Assembly (NCBI RefSeq): GCF_023614525.1
Contig: NZ_CP097885.1
Span: forward strand, 866,501 to 930,500
DNA length: 64,000 nucleotides
Direction: 5' to 3'
Source of the DNA: Peptoniphilus genitalis
Lineage (GTDB): Bacteria; Bacillota; Clostridia; Tissierellales; Peptoniphilaceae
The notes beneath the pieces are model-generated. The model was not told where the DNA came from. It saw only the letters and a program-made list of their open reading frames with translations, and searched no databases. A program made the position numbers and the translations under genes. Of the stretch, positions 7,873 through 15,801 are shown one piece after another (position 1 is the stretch's first letter; the number at the start of each line of letters is the position of its first letter).

Positions 7873-8847
7873 TTAAAGTGAATAAGCTTTAAAACTTACG
7901 TCTTCTATCACTTGATTTAGTCTAACTGAATCTGCAACGAGTTTTGCAAGAAGATGATGCTTCATTGTGTGGACTCTTAAAACTTCTACACCCTTGTAAG
8001 CTCCTATAGTTGTAAGAGCTGCTGATGCTTCGTCTCTGTTTTCAAATCCTTCTTCATTGTTGCCATCAGCGTCAATCTTGTTTTCACTTAAAATATTTGT
8101 GATAAATCTCTTTCTTGAAACTCCAAGGAAGGTGAAGCATCCCATTTCTCTTAGGACGTCAATCTTATCAATCAACTTTAAGTTTTCCTTTTTTGTAAGG
8201 GCAAAGCCAATACCTGGATCAAGCATAATTCTTTCTCTTGCAATTCCATTTTTTTCTGCACGTTCAAGGGATTTTGACAAATATTTTTTCATAACTTCCA
8301 CAACATCCATGTCCTCAAAGGATTTTAATTCTTCTTCAGTGAAGGCTCCTTCGCCACCAAAGGATGGGAAGTTGGCGCTGGACTTGTGGTTAGGTCTTGC
8401 AATCTTTGGATTAAACATCAAGATTGCACCAACGTCACTCTTGCCCACTACTTCTGCCATTCTTGGATCTCCCATAAAACCTGTGATGTCATTTACAAAG
8501 TCAACACCTGCTTCAATTGCTGCTTCAGCAACGTCAGCCTTCCATGTATCAATAGAAAGAGGCACATCAGTCTTTGTCTTTAATTCCCTTATAACTGGAA
8601 CAACTCTTTCTATTTCCTCTTGAATTTCTACATAGTGTGAGCCTGGTCTTGTTGATTCGCCGCCAAGGTCTATCATGCCAGCTCCAGCTTCTGTAAGTTC
8701 AAGGGCCCTATTGACAGCCTTGTCCTTGCCATACCACTTGCCTCCATCAGAGAAGGAGTCCGGTGTAACATTTACAATTCCACAAAGAATAGTTTCTCCG
8801 CCAGATTCTAAAACTTTATCCTTGTATTTACAAACTAAATTTTTCAT
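7873..8847 (-). CDS. folP: Dihydropteroate synthase
   Basis: Condenses dihydropterin pyrophosphate with p-aminobenzoate to form dihydropteroate in folate synthesis. Signatures are GIVNVTPDSFSDGG, LGGESTRPGS, LDPGIGFALTKKE and GVSRKRFI. At 324 residues it is about 45 longer than typical FolP; the extra length is mainly an acidic insertion near residues 145-190 between the NDI and LDPG motifs. No other folate gene is adjacent, which is unusual because folP normally sits with folE, folB, folK or folC. Confidence 0.93.
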   Translation of the reverse strand: MKNLVCKYKDKVLESGGETILCGIVNVTPDSFSDGGKWYGKDKAVNRALELTEAGAGMIDLGGESTRPGSHYVEIQEEIERVVPVIRELKTKTDVPLSIDTWKADVAEAAIEAGVDFVNDITGFMGDPRMAEVVGKSDVGAILMFNPKIARPNHKSSANFPSFGGEGAFTEEELKSFEDMDVVEVMKKYLSKSLERAEKNGIARERIMLDPGIGFALTKKENLKLIDKIDVLREMGCFTFLGVSRKRFITNILSENKIDADGNNEEGFENRDEASAALTTIGAYKGVEVLRVHTMKHHLLAKLVADSVRLNQVIEDVSFKAYSL

Positions 8848-8942
8848 AATTCACTCCAAATTTTATTTCTTTCAATTAAATATCTATAATTCTTTAGCCA
8901 ATAGATATTTTATGACTTGTCACTACTTAAAGCAAATAGTTT

Positions 8943-9938
8943 TTACTTGGCGTAGTACAAAAGGACTCCGTCATCAGACCACTCAAAGTCAGCCTTGCCT
9001 ATGGCCCTTAGGTGTTCAAGATGGGCGTGGGCTTCGCCAGCTGCGAAAAACTTTTGCGTGTTTGGAAATTCAGAAAAGTCTCTTGCCCTCATATCCCAAG
9101 ACATGTTCATGGCAATGTCCCTAACAGTGCACTTGCCCTTTTCCTTTAAAGTCTTATAGGCTTCATCAATCCTGTGTTGGTGGTGAGCCTTTAACTCGTC
9201 AATCCTCTTTGGCACATCTTCGATTAGAGCCCTGTGAGAAGAATACAAGTGATCAATTGGAAGGTCTCTTAGCTTTTCAATATTAATTAAGTACCTACCA
9301 AGGCTGTCGCCAACTGTAAAGTTCCAAAAAGTTATGTTTGGAGTAATATCTCCCAAGAGGTGGTCGCCGCAGAATAAAATTTTTCTGTCTTCTTCATAAA
9401 GTCCAACCATGCCAGGAGTGTGACCAGAAAAATCCATCCCCTTAAAGGTAAAGTCTCCCACCTTTAAAATATAATTTGGATTAAAGGATACATAAGGAAA
9501 CTCTGCCCTTGGTCTGTAAACAAAACCAGAGTGCTCTTCGATTTTTAAATTGTCCTCTTCAAGGCCTTGGATGTGAGTAGTCTCCATAACTTCCTTCCAT
9601 CTCTTTGAATTAGCATCAGCCATAGAAGACATCATCCTGTAGTCAATATCCCCCATGTAAATTTCAATGCCAAGCTCTTCATGAAACCATGAAGCAAGAC
9701 CTGTGTGGTCAGAATGAAGGTGGGTCAAGAATAAAATTGTCTTGTCATAGTCCACTTCCATGTCCTTCATAAAAGAAAGCATCTCACTTTTAATTTCTTC
9801 AGTGTTAAAACCTGTGTCCACAATCATGGTCTCGCCCTTAGACTTAACCATGTAAATGTTGATACTCTTTAGGGGGTTGCCCTTAAGTGGAATAATTTTA
9901 CAATAAACGCCATCTGAAAGTTTTTTAATTTGTGACAT
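8943..9938 (-). CDS. MBL-fold metallo-hydrolase
   Basis: 331-residue metallo-beta-lactamase-fold hydrolase. The zinc motif THLHSDH covers residues 72-78, with later ligands in FSGHTPGMVGLY and the GDHLLGDI segment, as in glyoxalase-II-like and RNase-Z-like families. The C-terminal part (YSSHRALIEDVPKRIDELKAHHQ) and a final helical region resemble the YqgX/LACTB2-like group that carries a winged-helix tail. The ATG at 9938 is chosen because GGGAGGAA lies just upstream; a longer frame would start inside that Shine-Dalgarno. Substrate unknown. Confidence 0.85.
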   Translation of the reverse strand: MSQIKKLSDGVYCKIIPLKGNPLKSINIYMVKSKGETMIVDTGFNTEEIKSEMLSFMKDMEVDYDKTILFLTHLHSDHTGLASWFHEELGIEIYMGDIDYRMMSSMADANSKRWKEVMETTHIQGLEEDNLKIEEHSGFVYRPRAEFPYVSFNPNYILKVGDFTFKGMDFSGHTPGMVGLYEEDRKILFCGDHLLGDITPNITFWNFTVGDSLGRYLINIEKLRDLPIDHLYSSHRALIEDVPKRIDELKAHHQHRIDEAYKTLKEKGKCTVRDIAMNMSWDMRARDFSEFPNTQKFFAAGEAHAHLEHLRAIGKADFEWSDDGVLLYYAK

Positions 9939-9985
9939 ATTTCCTCCCATTGCTCATTTCATGTATAATAAATACGAGGTGAAAC

Positions 9986-10402
9986 ATGAGCGATTTTTTA
10001 TTAAAACTATTTAAAGTTGAAAGCATTAACAAACTGCCTATAGATAGATTATACCCCATTGTAGAAGCTTTAGACCATGACCAGAGAAAGCTCATCGCAA
10101 GTTCTTATGAACTTAGACTTGAAGGACTAAGCGAGAAAGAAGAAATTGATGCAATCCACGAAACAATCTTAGCAAAGTTTAAAGACACACTCCTTTCCTT
10201 TGACGAGAAGGAGCACAAGTCCTTCTACGACTTTTACACGGGCGCCGTAGACTACGGCGATGAAAATGTCTACGTCAACATGAAAAAATTCACAAGCCTA
10301 GGACTGATGTATCTCTTCCTATCAAAAACAGGAGGCTACTTTAACTTCGTAATACCTGTGGAGTTAATAGAAGAATATGAAAGACTCTTAAAATCTTCGT
10401 GA
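9986..10402 (+). CDS. Hypothetical protein, 138 aa
   Basis: I do not recognise this protein. It is soluble, predicted mostly helical and rich in charged residues, with no signal peptide or membrane segment. It starts MSDFLLKLFKVESINKLP, with GAGGTG upstream of the ATG. It is divergent from the MBL hydrolase with under 50 bp between the starts. Synonymous codon use looks like that of its neighbours, which supports a real gene. It is followed by a hairpin-rich intergenic region. Confidence 0.65.
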   Translation: MSDFLLKLFKVESINKLPIDRLYPIVEALDHDQRKLIASSYELRLEGLSEKEEIDAIHETILAKFKDTLLSFDEKEHKSFYDFYTGAVDYGDENVYVNMKKFTSLGLMYLFLSKTGGYFNFVIPVELIEEYERLLKSS

Positions 10403-10429
10403 AAAATTATTAACTTGTTAATAAAAAAT

Positions 10430-10468
10430 ACTAACTTATATTTAATTATTAATTAATCATAAGTTAGT
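10430..10468. repeat. Inverted repeat, 10-bp arms
   Basis: ACTAACTTAT at 10430-10439 is repeated inverted at 10459-10468 around a 19-base AT-rich loop. It lies just after the hypothetical gene stop and has no T tract, so it may be an RNA 3'-end structure. Confidence 0.45.
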
Positions 10469-10489
10469 TAAAAATAATTTTATAAACCG

Positions 10490-10521
10490 TTAAAGGACTT
10501 AAGATAACTTAAGTCCTTTAA
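10490..10521. terminator. Long perfect hairpin, probable terminator
   Basis: Perfect 14-bp stem TTAAAGGACTTAAG / CTTAAGTCCTTTAA with an ATAA loop. It is followed on the plus strand by an A/T-rich run but not a clean T tract. It probably ends the upstream gene and insulates it from the tmRNA terminator. Confidence 0.55.
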
Positions 10522-10540
10522 AAATTAAAAATTTTTGCAA

Positions 10541-10569
10541 AATAAAAAAGCCATTCCCATGAATGACTT
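10541..10569 (-). terminator. Intrinsic terminator of tmRNA
   Basis: Minus-strand stem AAGTCATTC / GAATGGCTT (one G-U) with loop ATGG, then TTTTTTATTTT. It lies 6 bases beyond the CCA end of the tmRNA. Confidence 0.88.
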
Positions 10570-10574
10570 TGCTT

Positions 10575-10918
10575 TGGTGGAGGCGGTGGGAGTCGAACCC
10601 ACGTCCGAAGACCCCTTACAGAAAGATTCTCCGAGTGCAGACTCCTCTTTAATTTTCCCCTGTACTACTAGAGTGTCAAACTCATACAGGGTATCGCCAT
10701 AAACCCCCTCTGCTATGGCGCCTCACAGAGTTCGTTTGCCCGCTAATTTGAAACCCGGTTACAGATCGCGGTGTCTGGCCGGATTGCTACCTAATTAGGC
10801 AGCTAGTGCGAAATTATTTTCGTCGTTTATTTTTTAATAGACCATTTTAACGTTGTGTGATCCATCAACGACTCGCTACTTTAAGCTCAAAATCCCCGTC
10901 GAAACCATTTTCGCCCCC
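10575..10918 (-). ncRNA. ssrA: Transfer-messenger RNA
   Basis: 344-base tmRNA rescuing stalled ribosomes with SmpB. The 5' end GGGGGCG pairs with CGCCTCC before an encoded ACCA, and the T arm GGGTTCGACTCCC is present. The coding part ends in the tag NDENNFALAA followed by TAA. The codon immediately before the Asn codon is ATA rather than the usual GCA, so the resume codon is uncertain. Long complementary segments consistent with the pseudoknots lie downstream of the tag. It has a consensus promoter upstream and a terminator downstream. Confidence 0.95.
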
Positions 10919-10936
10919 ATATTTACTTAGACTAAA

Positions 10937-10965
10937 ATTATACTAGATGGCCTGGTCTTTGTCAA
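10937..10965 (-). promoter_or_regulatory. Consensus sigma-A promoter of ssrA
   Basis: On the minus strand, TTGACA (10965-10960), a 17-base spacer and TATAAT (10942-10937): a perfect match to consensus, placing transcription start about a dozen bases before the mature 5' end. The -35 box and spacer lie inside the 3' end of the VanZ-like gene. Confidence 0.88.
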
Positions 10966-11593
10966 TTTCAAGGGCTCTTGGTCTCCTTCTCTTCCTCTTC
11001 TTCTCGGCAAATTTATATCTTAGAACTTTCTCCCAGATTAGGTAACCAATAAGGGCTCCAAATACATTTAATATTAAGTCATCTATGTCCACTGACCTTC
11101 CTATAAAAAATTGAATAAATTCTACAAAGAAGGATGCTGCTATGGACCCGCCTAAAATTTTTAATAACTTTCTAAACTTTGGAAAAATTTCTGGCAGCAA
11201 AATTCCAAAGGGAATAAAAATTATTATATTGCCAAAAATATTTATAAGTGTGTGAAGGAAGCCTGAGTATTTTATATAGTTTGTCATAGTCCTAAAGGGA
11301 ACCAGGTTAACTCCCCATGCTCCTGATGTTATTCTGTCTTTAAAGTTGCCAACGAAGTCAAAGTTTTCATTGGTAAGGTTTATGCCAGAGCTTGCTATGT
11401 AGGAATTAGGTGTGAAGAGCATGATAGCCAAGAAGACTAGATAGGCTACGAAAAGGCTGAGCAAAAATTCTCTAAAACCTGTGGAGTTTTTCTTTCTGTG
11501 GGCGAAAAATTTTACTCTTATAAGAGAGAAGCCCACAAAGCTAATTATAAAGGCAGGAATTATTCTTGCCGCAAAAAATAAAAACAATCTCAT
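10943..11593 (-). CDS. VanZ-like family membrane protein
   Basis: 216-residue membrane protein with about five hydrophobic segments. VanZ-family hallmarks are present: NLVPF near residue 95, then NIIIFIPFGILLPE, FVEFIQFFIGRSVDIDDLILNVFGA and a basic C-terminal tail. VanZ itself gives low-level teicoplanin resistance, but most homologues have no known function, so no resistance is inferred. It starts 4 bp inside the end of the HAD gene, so the two are translationally coupled. Its 3' end carries the ssrA promoter. Confidence 0.82.
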   Translation of the reverse strand: MRLFLFFAARIIPAFIISFVGFSLIRVKFFAHRKKNSTGFREFLLSLFVAYLVFLAIMLFTPNSYIASSGINLTNENFDFVGNFKDRITSGAWGVNLVPFRTMTNYIKYSGFLHTLINIFGNIIIFIPFGILLPEIFPKFRKLLKILGGSIAASFFVEFIQFFIGRSVDIDDLILNVFGALIGYLIWEKVLRYKFAEKKRKRRRPRALEIDKDQAI

Positions 11594-12228
11594 AACTTTT
11601 TCAATTCTATTAATTTTCTTGCAGAATATTTATTTTCTTCAACAATTGTTGCCCAAGTGTCCTTGGAATTTTCGTCATAGATTCCAATCCCTATGAGGCC
11701 TGCTCTCTTAGCTGTCCTTAAGGCAAGATAGGAGTCGTCAACTAAAAAGATTTCTTCTGGATCTTCTCCAAGGTCATCTGCAATTGAAAGATAGAATTCT
11801 TCTTCTCCCTTTAGGTGTCCCACTGAATCAGCTGTGTAGAGTCCGTCAATAAACTTATCTATGCCATACTTTTCTATAACTATATTGGCAAAGTGATCAG
11901 CAGTTGATGTTCCTATTACAACCTTCATCCCCTTGTCCTTAAAATATTTTAAAATTTCAAGAGAGCCTTCCTTAGCTTCAACCTTATTCCTGTAAAAATC
12001 TTCAACAGTCCTGCTAAAATCTCTAAAGAGTTCTTCAAAACTTTCTTCTAATTTATAGTAGTCCTTCATGTATTTTAAGGATGCGTCCAAGTTCATGGTT
12101 GTCATCTTGTGCTGAACTGCATCTTCTATATCTATTCCCTTGGTCTTCATGAAGTCGCGAGAAACACTTCTCCAATAGCCCATAGAGTCAACTAGGGTTC
12201 CGTCTAAATCAAAAATAATAGCCTTCAT
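11590..12228 (-). CDS. HAD-superfamily phosphatase/phosphoglucomutase-like
   Basis: 212 residues from the ATG at 12228, chosen because AAGGAGGGAAC lies immediately upstream. HAD motif I is FDLDGTLVDS (nucleophile D7, acid D9), motif II GTSTAD and motif IV VDDSYLALRTAKRAG, with a helical subclass I cap between motifs I and II. It resembles beta-phosphoglucomutases and phosphoglycolate phosphatases. The natural substrate cannot be told from sequence. It is coupled to the VanZ-like gene. Confidence 0.87.
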   Translation of the reverse strand: MKAIIFDLDGTLVDSMGYWRSVSRDFMKTKGIDIEDAVQHKMTTMNLDASLKYMKDYYKLEESFEELFRDFSRTVEDFYRNKVEAKEGSLEILKYFKDKGMKVVIGTSTADHFANIVIEKYGIDKFIDGLYTADSVGHLKGEEEFYLSIADDLGEDPEEIFLVDDSYLALRTAKRAGLIGIGIYDENSKDTWATIVEENKYSARKLIELKKL

Positions 12229-12335
12229 GTTCCCTCCTTTTTCCATAACAATACTATTTTATTTGTATTTTTAATAGATTTCAAGTATAATGAATTAGAT
12301 AGCTTACAAATAAGTAAATTTATTTTAAAAAAGCT

Positions 12336-12363
12336 TTGACAAATATTTTTTCCATGTTATAAT
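12336..12363 (+). promoter_or_regulatory. Promoter of tRNA-Pro
   Basis: TTGACA at 12336-12341, a 16-base spacer and TATAAT at 12358-12363, about 50 bases upstream of the tRNA. Confidence 0.8.
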
Positions 12364-12415
12364 AGTATTTGTTCGAAAATAGAATATAAGATTTTCACTT
12401 TTGTGAATCTGTCGT

Positions 12416-12492
12416 CGGGGTGTAGCGCAGTTTGGTAGCGCACGTGGTTTGGGACCATGGGGCCGGGGGTTCGAATCCTCTCACCCCGACCA
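12416..12492 (+). tRNA. tRNA-Pro(UGG)
   Basis: 77 bases including an encoded CCA. The acceptor CGGGGTG pairs with CACCCCG; D arm GCGC/GCGC; anticodon arm CGTGG-TTTGGGA-CCATG gives anticodon TGG; T loop TTCGAAT. It has its own promoter and terminator, so it is a single-tRNA transcription unit. Confidence 0.97.
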
Positions 12493-12503
12493 TTTTTTTA
12501 TTT

Positions 12504-12529
12504 GAAGGTTTATACCTTCTTTTTTTTTT
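12504..12529 (+). terminator. Terminator of tRNA-Pro
   Basis: GAAGGT-TTAT-ACCTTC hairpin followed by ten T residues. Confidence 0.92.
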
Positions 12530-12686
12530 GCAATTTTATTCTTCAAATTTGAATGACCTTGCACTATCCAAAATATTTTTAACTTGTCCTTATTTAGTCT
12601 TGGACTTATAATTGGAATAAGATTAAGTATAATAAGATGAACTTATTAGATTGGTCTGGAAAGTTTGACTTACCTTAGGAGATTTT

Positions 12687-13007
12687 ATGAATTTTATATT
12701 TAGAGACAAGGCTCTCGATTTTTTAAAAAAGAAAAATATAGAAAAAATTTTTGTCAATCCCGATGTTGATGCAAAGGCATCTTGCTGCTCACTTGCTGTC
12801 TTTGATTTGGATATTTCTACAAGGGATAGTGAAGACACAGGCAGGTACAAGGAAGTAAGGGTCTCTGGCATTTCTATTTTTTACAATCCAACTCTTGACC
12901 TCTTCTTCAAGGGCCGTGAAGACACAGAAATAATTATTTCTGCAATAGGTCTTGGAAGTTTTAAAAAATTGTATGTGGAGAACGAAATAAATTCAATTGA
13001 AAGATGA
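12687..13007 (+). CDS. Small IscA/HesB-like protein with CC motif
   Basis: 106 residues with a vicinal pair of cysteines in KASCCSLAVFDL (about residues 30-41). Layout and length recall the 'CC/Se motif' HesB-like proteins, in which one cysteine can be selenocysteine in relatives; here both are ordinary TGC/TGT codons. A metal-binding or redox role is inferred only. AGGAG lies 7-8 bases before the ATG and a terminator follows, so it is a single-gene unit. The family assignment is tentative; the gene itself is well supported. Confidence 0.55.
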   Translation: MNFIFRDKALDFLKKKNIEKIFVNPDVDAKASCCSLAVFDLDISTRDSEDTGRYKEVRVSGISIFYNPTLDLFFKGREDTEIIISAIGLGSFKKLYVENEINSIER

Positions 13008-13011
13008 TAAA

Positions 13012-13039
13012 GGCTGCAGAAAAATCTGCAGTCTTTTTT
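13012..13039 (+). terminator. Intrinsic terminator
   Basis: CTGCAGA-AAAA-TCTGCAG stem followed by TCTTTTTTATTT. Confidence 0.88.
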
Positions 13040-13052
13040 ATTTGAAATCTCT

Positions 13053-13206
13053 AATCTAATAGAACTTAATAAACTTTTAGGGCTTTATTAAAGTTTATAA
13101 GCTTGTAGAAACTTACAAACTAACAGGACTTTAGAAACTCGTAGAACTTTATAAGCTCATAGATTTTTATAAACTCATAAAACTTCATTAACTTGTAAAA
13201 ATTATC
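13053..13206. repeat. Degenerate 18-bp tandem repeat array A
   Basis: Eight units of 18 bp in an otherwise empty intergenic region. Two units (13053-13088) are separated by a 10-bp partial unit from six contiguous units (13099-13206). Typical units are AAACTCGTAGAACTTTAT and AAACTCATAAAACTTCAT. The same unit recurs at 26529-26600. The remaining stretch to 13480 is AT-rich with no gene visible. Confidence 0.75.
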
Positions 13207-13481
13207 CTTTAATCAATATATTACTAGCAAATTCAAAACTATAAAGTCGCAAATTCTTATATAATAAACTTCATCAAGCTATATATAACTTTTAAATTCC
13301 TTAGCTTAACAAAATTAATTTTTATTTTCATTTTTCATCATTTTTATAAATTTTGTAGACTTTAACTTTCGAATATTTATCTTTAGGTCTAATTTAAATA
13401 AACTTTTGTAAAATTCGTAAAAATTTTTCACAAAAACTTTTTAAAAAAGTCCTCTCAAAGCCACTCTCAAACCGCAATTTC

Positions 13482-13510
13482 TTGTAATTGAGAGGCTCTT
13501 CCCCTATAAT
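13482..13510 (+). promoter_or_regulatory. Promoter of cstA
   Basis: TTGTAA at 13482-13487, a 17-base spacer and TATAAT at 13505-13510. The spacer contains TTGAGAGG, which is inverted relative to CCTCTCAA at 13451-13458, so the promoter sits on one arm of a possible regulatory dyad. Confidence 0.7.
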
Positions 13511-13545
13511 CTTATTGGAAATAATAAAAGTAAGGGGAGGAATTT

Positions 13546-15000
13546 ATGTTACTATTTATTATTGGAATTATTATTTTATTTGTTGGAGGATTTTTCTATT
13601 CAAAATATGTAGAGAAACAACTTCAACCCGACGATAGACCAACTCCAGCAGTAAAAAAAGCTGACGGAGTAGACTATGTAGTTATGAGCGAAAAGAAAAA
13701 CTGGCTTATCAACCTACTTAATATTGCAGGAACTGGACCTATCCTTGGACCTATTCAAGGTATTTTATTTGGACCTATTGCCTTCTTGGCAATCCCACTA
13801 GGTTGTGTATTCGCAGGAGCAGTCCACGATTACATGACTGGCTTTATCTCTATGAGAAATGGTGGATCACAAGTTCCAAAGCTTGTTGGTAAATACATTG
13901 GCGATGGAGTTCGTAAGTTTTATAACATCGTCATCGCAATCCTACTTCTCTTAACTGGTGTAGTTTTTGTTTACACTCCAGGAGATTTAATTGCCAACGA
14001 CGTCCTAAAGGTTGGAGTAGATTCCAATGTAATTTGGATTATCTACGCAGTTATCTTTACCTACTACATCCTTTCAACTGTACTTCCTATTGACAAGTTA
14101 ATTGGAAGAATTTATCCACTCTTTGGTGCCTTCTTAATTATCTCTGCAATTGGAGTATTTATTGGAATTTTTGTAAAGGGTTCTGGGGACCTAGCCTTTG
14201 CTAATGCAGGACTTCTTGCTGAGCACCCACTTGGTCAAAAGTTTATCCCATCCTTCTTCATCACAGTTGCTTGTGGTATCCTATCAGGATTCCACGGTTC
14301 ACAAGTTACTCTTGTGTCAAGAACTGTTAAATCAGAAGCTGAAGCTAAGGTGACTTTCTACTCAACTATGATTGCTGAAGGTTTCATAGCTATGGTTTGG
14401 GCAGCTGGTGCCATGGTAATCTTCTCAACAGGAAGGGCTCCACTTGACACAGCTGGAACTTTAATGGTTGGAGAAATTTCAAAGTACTTCATGGGAGACA
14501 TTGGAGGACTACTTGCAGTGCTTGGTGTAATTGCACTTCCTATCACTTCTGGTGACACTGCCTTTAGATCACTAAGACTTATCATCTCTGAAGAATTAAA
14601 CATAGACCAAAAGTCTGGAGCAAAAAGAGCAAGCCTCGCAGCAGTTTTATTTATACCTGCAGCAGCAATTCTCTTCTTTGCAAAGTCAAACCCAAATGGT
14701 TTTAACATGCTTTGGAGATACTTTGGATTCACAAACCAATTCGTAGCGATCTTTGCCCTAGCAGTTGCAACAATTTATCTAATCAACACTGGCAAAAATT
14801 ATTTAATAACTTTGATACCAGGAGTTTTCTACACATTTATAGTTTTCTCATTTATTATAAATGTTAAGAAGCTTGGTCTAGGCTTACCATTTACAATTGC
14901 CTATCCAGCAGCTGGCATCATAGCCCTTGCCTACGCAATCTTCGTTGTTAAGACTGGTAAGAAAAATAAAACTAGGATAGAAACTACAAATTTAGAATAA
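13546..15000 (+). CDS. cstA: CstA-family carbon starvation/peptide transporter
   Basis: 484-residue polytopic membrane protein with about 12-14 hydrophobic segments. CstA hallmarks include GPILGPIQGILFGPIAFLAI, AGAVHDYMTGFISMRNGG, FHGSQVTLVSRT and ITSGDTAFRSLRL. It is the short Firmicute form (E. coli CstA is about 700 aa). Family members import peptides or pyruvate under nutrient limitation; substrate unproven here. GGGGAGG precedes the ATG, a promoter lies upstream and a terminator downstream, so it is monocistronic. Confidence 0.9.
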   Translation: MLLFIIGIIILFVGGFFYSKYVEKQLQPDDRPTPAVKKADGVDYVVMSEKKNWLINLLNIAGTGPILGPIQGILFGPIAFLAIPLGCVFAGAVHDYMTGFISMRNGGSQVPKLVGKYIGDGVRKFYNIVIAILLLLTGVVFVYTPGDLIANDVLKVGVDSNVIWIIYAVIFTYYILSTVLPIDKLIGRIYPLFGAFLIISAIGVFIGIFVKGSGDLAFANAGLLAEHPLGQKFIPSFFITVACGILSGFHGSQVTLVSRTVKSEAEAKVTFYSTMIAEGFIAMVWAAGAMVIFSTGRAPLDTAGTLMVGEISKYFMGDIGGLLAVLGVIALPITSGDTAFRSLRLIISEELNIDQKSGAKRASLAAVLFIPAAAILFFAKSNPNGFNMLWRYFGFTNQFVAIFALAVATIYLINTGKNYLITLIPGVFYTFIVFSFIINVKKLGLGLPFTIAYPAAGIIALAYAIFVVKTGKKNKTRIETTNLE

Positions 15001-15005
15001 GATAT

Positions 15006-15034
15006 AGCTGGCTCCTGCCAGCTTTTTTATTTTT
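15006..15034 (+). terminator. Terminator of cstA
   Basis: AGCTGGC-TCCT-GCCAGCT stem followed by TTTTTATTTTT. Confidence 0.92.
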
Positions 15035-15059
15035 AATAAGAAAATTTTTTAAATCAAAG

Positions 15060-15082
15060 AAAAAAGGACGCCTCAGCGTCCT
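15060..15082 (-). terminator. Terminator of hpf
   Basis: Minus-strand AGGACGC-TGAG-GCGTCCT stem followed by TTTTTT. Confidence 0.9.
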
Positions 15083-15107
15083 AAAATTTTATATATTAAA
15101 TTTAATT

Positions 15108-15635
15108 TTAAACTTCTATCTTACCGTAGTTTCCATCTTTTCTCTTATACACAATAGAAACTCCGTCTGTATCTCCATCTAAGAAAACAAAGAAGTTGTG
15201 GTTTAGAAGATCCATTTGAAGAATTGCTTCTTCTTCATTCATTGGATTAAGTTCGAAGTTCTTTCTCTTTACGATTTTGTGTTCTGGCTCGTCCTTAGCA
15301 GCTTCCTTATCCATAAGTTCATCAAACCTAATTGTTTCGTTGTTTTGGTATCTTCTCTTTAATCTAGTCTTGTGTTTTCTAATTTGTCTAGCAAGTGCAT
15401 CCACAGCGTTGTCCATTGAAGAGTACATATCATCTGTAGTTTCTTCTGCCCTAATAATTGTCTTTGGTAAAAATATTGTAGCTTCAACAGTTTGTTCATC
15501 TTTTATCGTAGAGAAAACAATCCTTGTTTCCACTTCTTCAGAAAAATATTTGTCTAACCTGGAGAATTTTTTTTCTGCAATTTCCTTCAAAGATTCTGTA
15601 AGTTCAATGTTTTTTCCAACAAAGTTCAATAACAT
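15108..15635 (-). CDS. hpf: Ribosome hibernation-promoting factor, long form
   Basis: 175 residues. The N-terminal S30AE domain (about 1-100) begins LNFVGKNIELTESLKEIAEKK and binds the decoding site of idle 30S subunits. The C-terminal domain (about 115-175, NEEEAILQMDLLNHNFFVFLD...) is the dimerisation module that drives 100S ribosome formation in Firmicutes. The ATG at 15635 is preferred over a GTG three codons upstream, which lies directly against the AAGGAG. A dedicated terminator follows. Confidence 0.95.
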   Translation of the reverse strand: MLLNFVGKNIELTESLKEIAEKKFSRLDKYFSEEVETRIVFSTIKDEQTVEATIFLPKTIIRAEETTDDMYSSMDNAVDALARQIRKHKTRLKRRYQNNETIRFDELMDKEAAKDEPEHKIVKRKNFELNPMNEEEAILQMDLLNHNFFVFLDGDTDGVSIVYKRKDGNYGKIEV

Positions 15636-15801
15636 AAATGTCACTCTCCTTTTTTCTTTGTTTAATATTTACCCATTAATTTACAAATATATCATTTTAT
15701 TTAATTACTTTCCTAAACTCCCTAAATGTACTTTTAGAGCTCTTCTTGATATAATTAGCATAAATAATCGTAGAATTTAATTTTCTAAAGGTTGTGATCT
15801 T

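Noticed and set aside
8057-8623. 188-codon plus-strand ORF
   Set aside because: Exactly antisense to folP, which has all catalytic motifs; no ribosome-binding site.
10943-11593. Glycopeptide resistance determinant vanZ
   Set aside because: Only family-level similarity; no other van genes nearby, and VanZ-like proteins are common in susceptible Firmicutes.
13053-13206. CRISPR array
   Set aside because: Units are contiguous, 18 bp and degenerate, with no spacers and no cas genes.
13440-13545. T-box or riboswitch before cstA
   Set aside because: There is an inverted CCTCTCAA/TTGAGAGG pair, but it lies upstream of or within the promoter, so it would not be in the transcript as a leader.
15277-15780. 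167-codon plus-strand ORF
   Set aside because: Antisense to hpf and low complexity (Ser/Phe/Ile).
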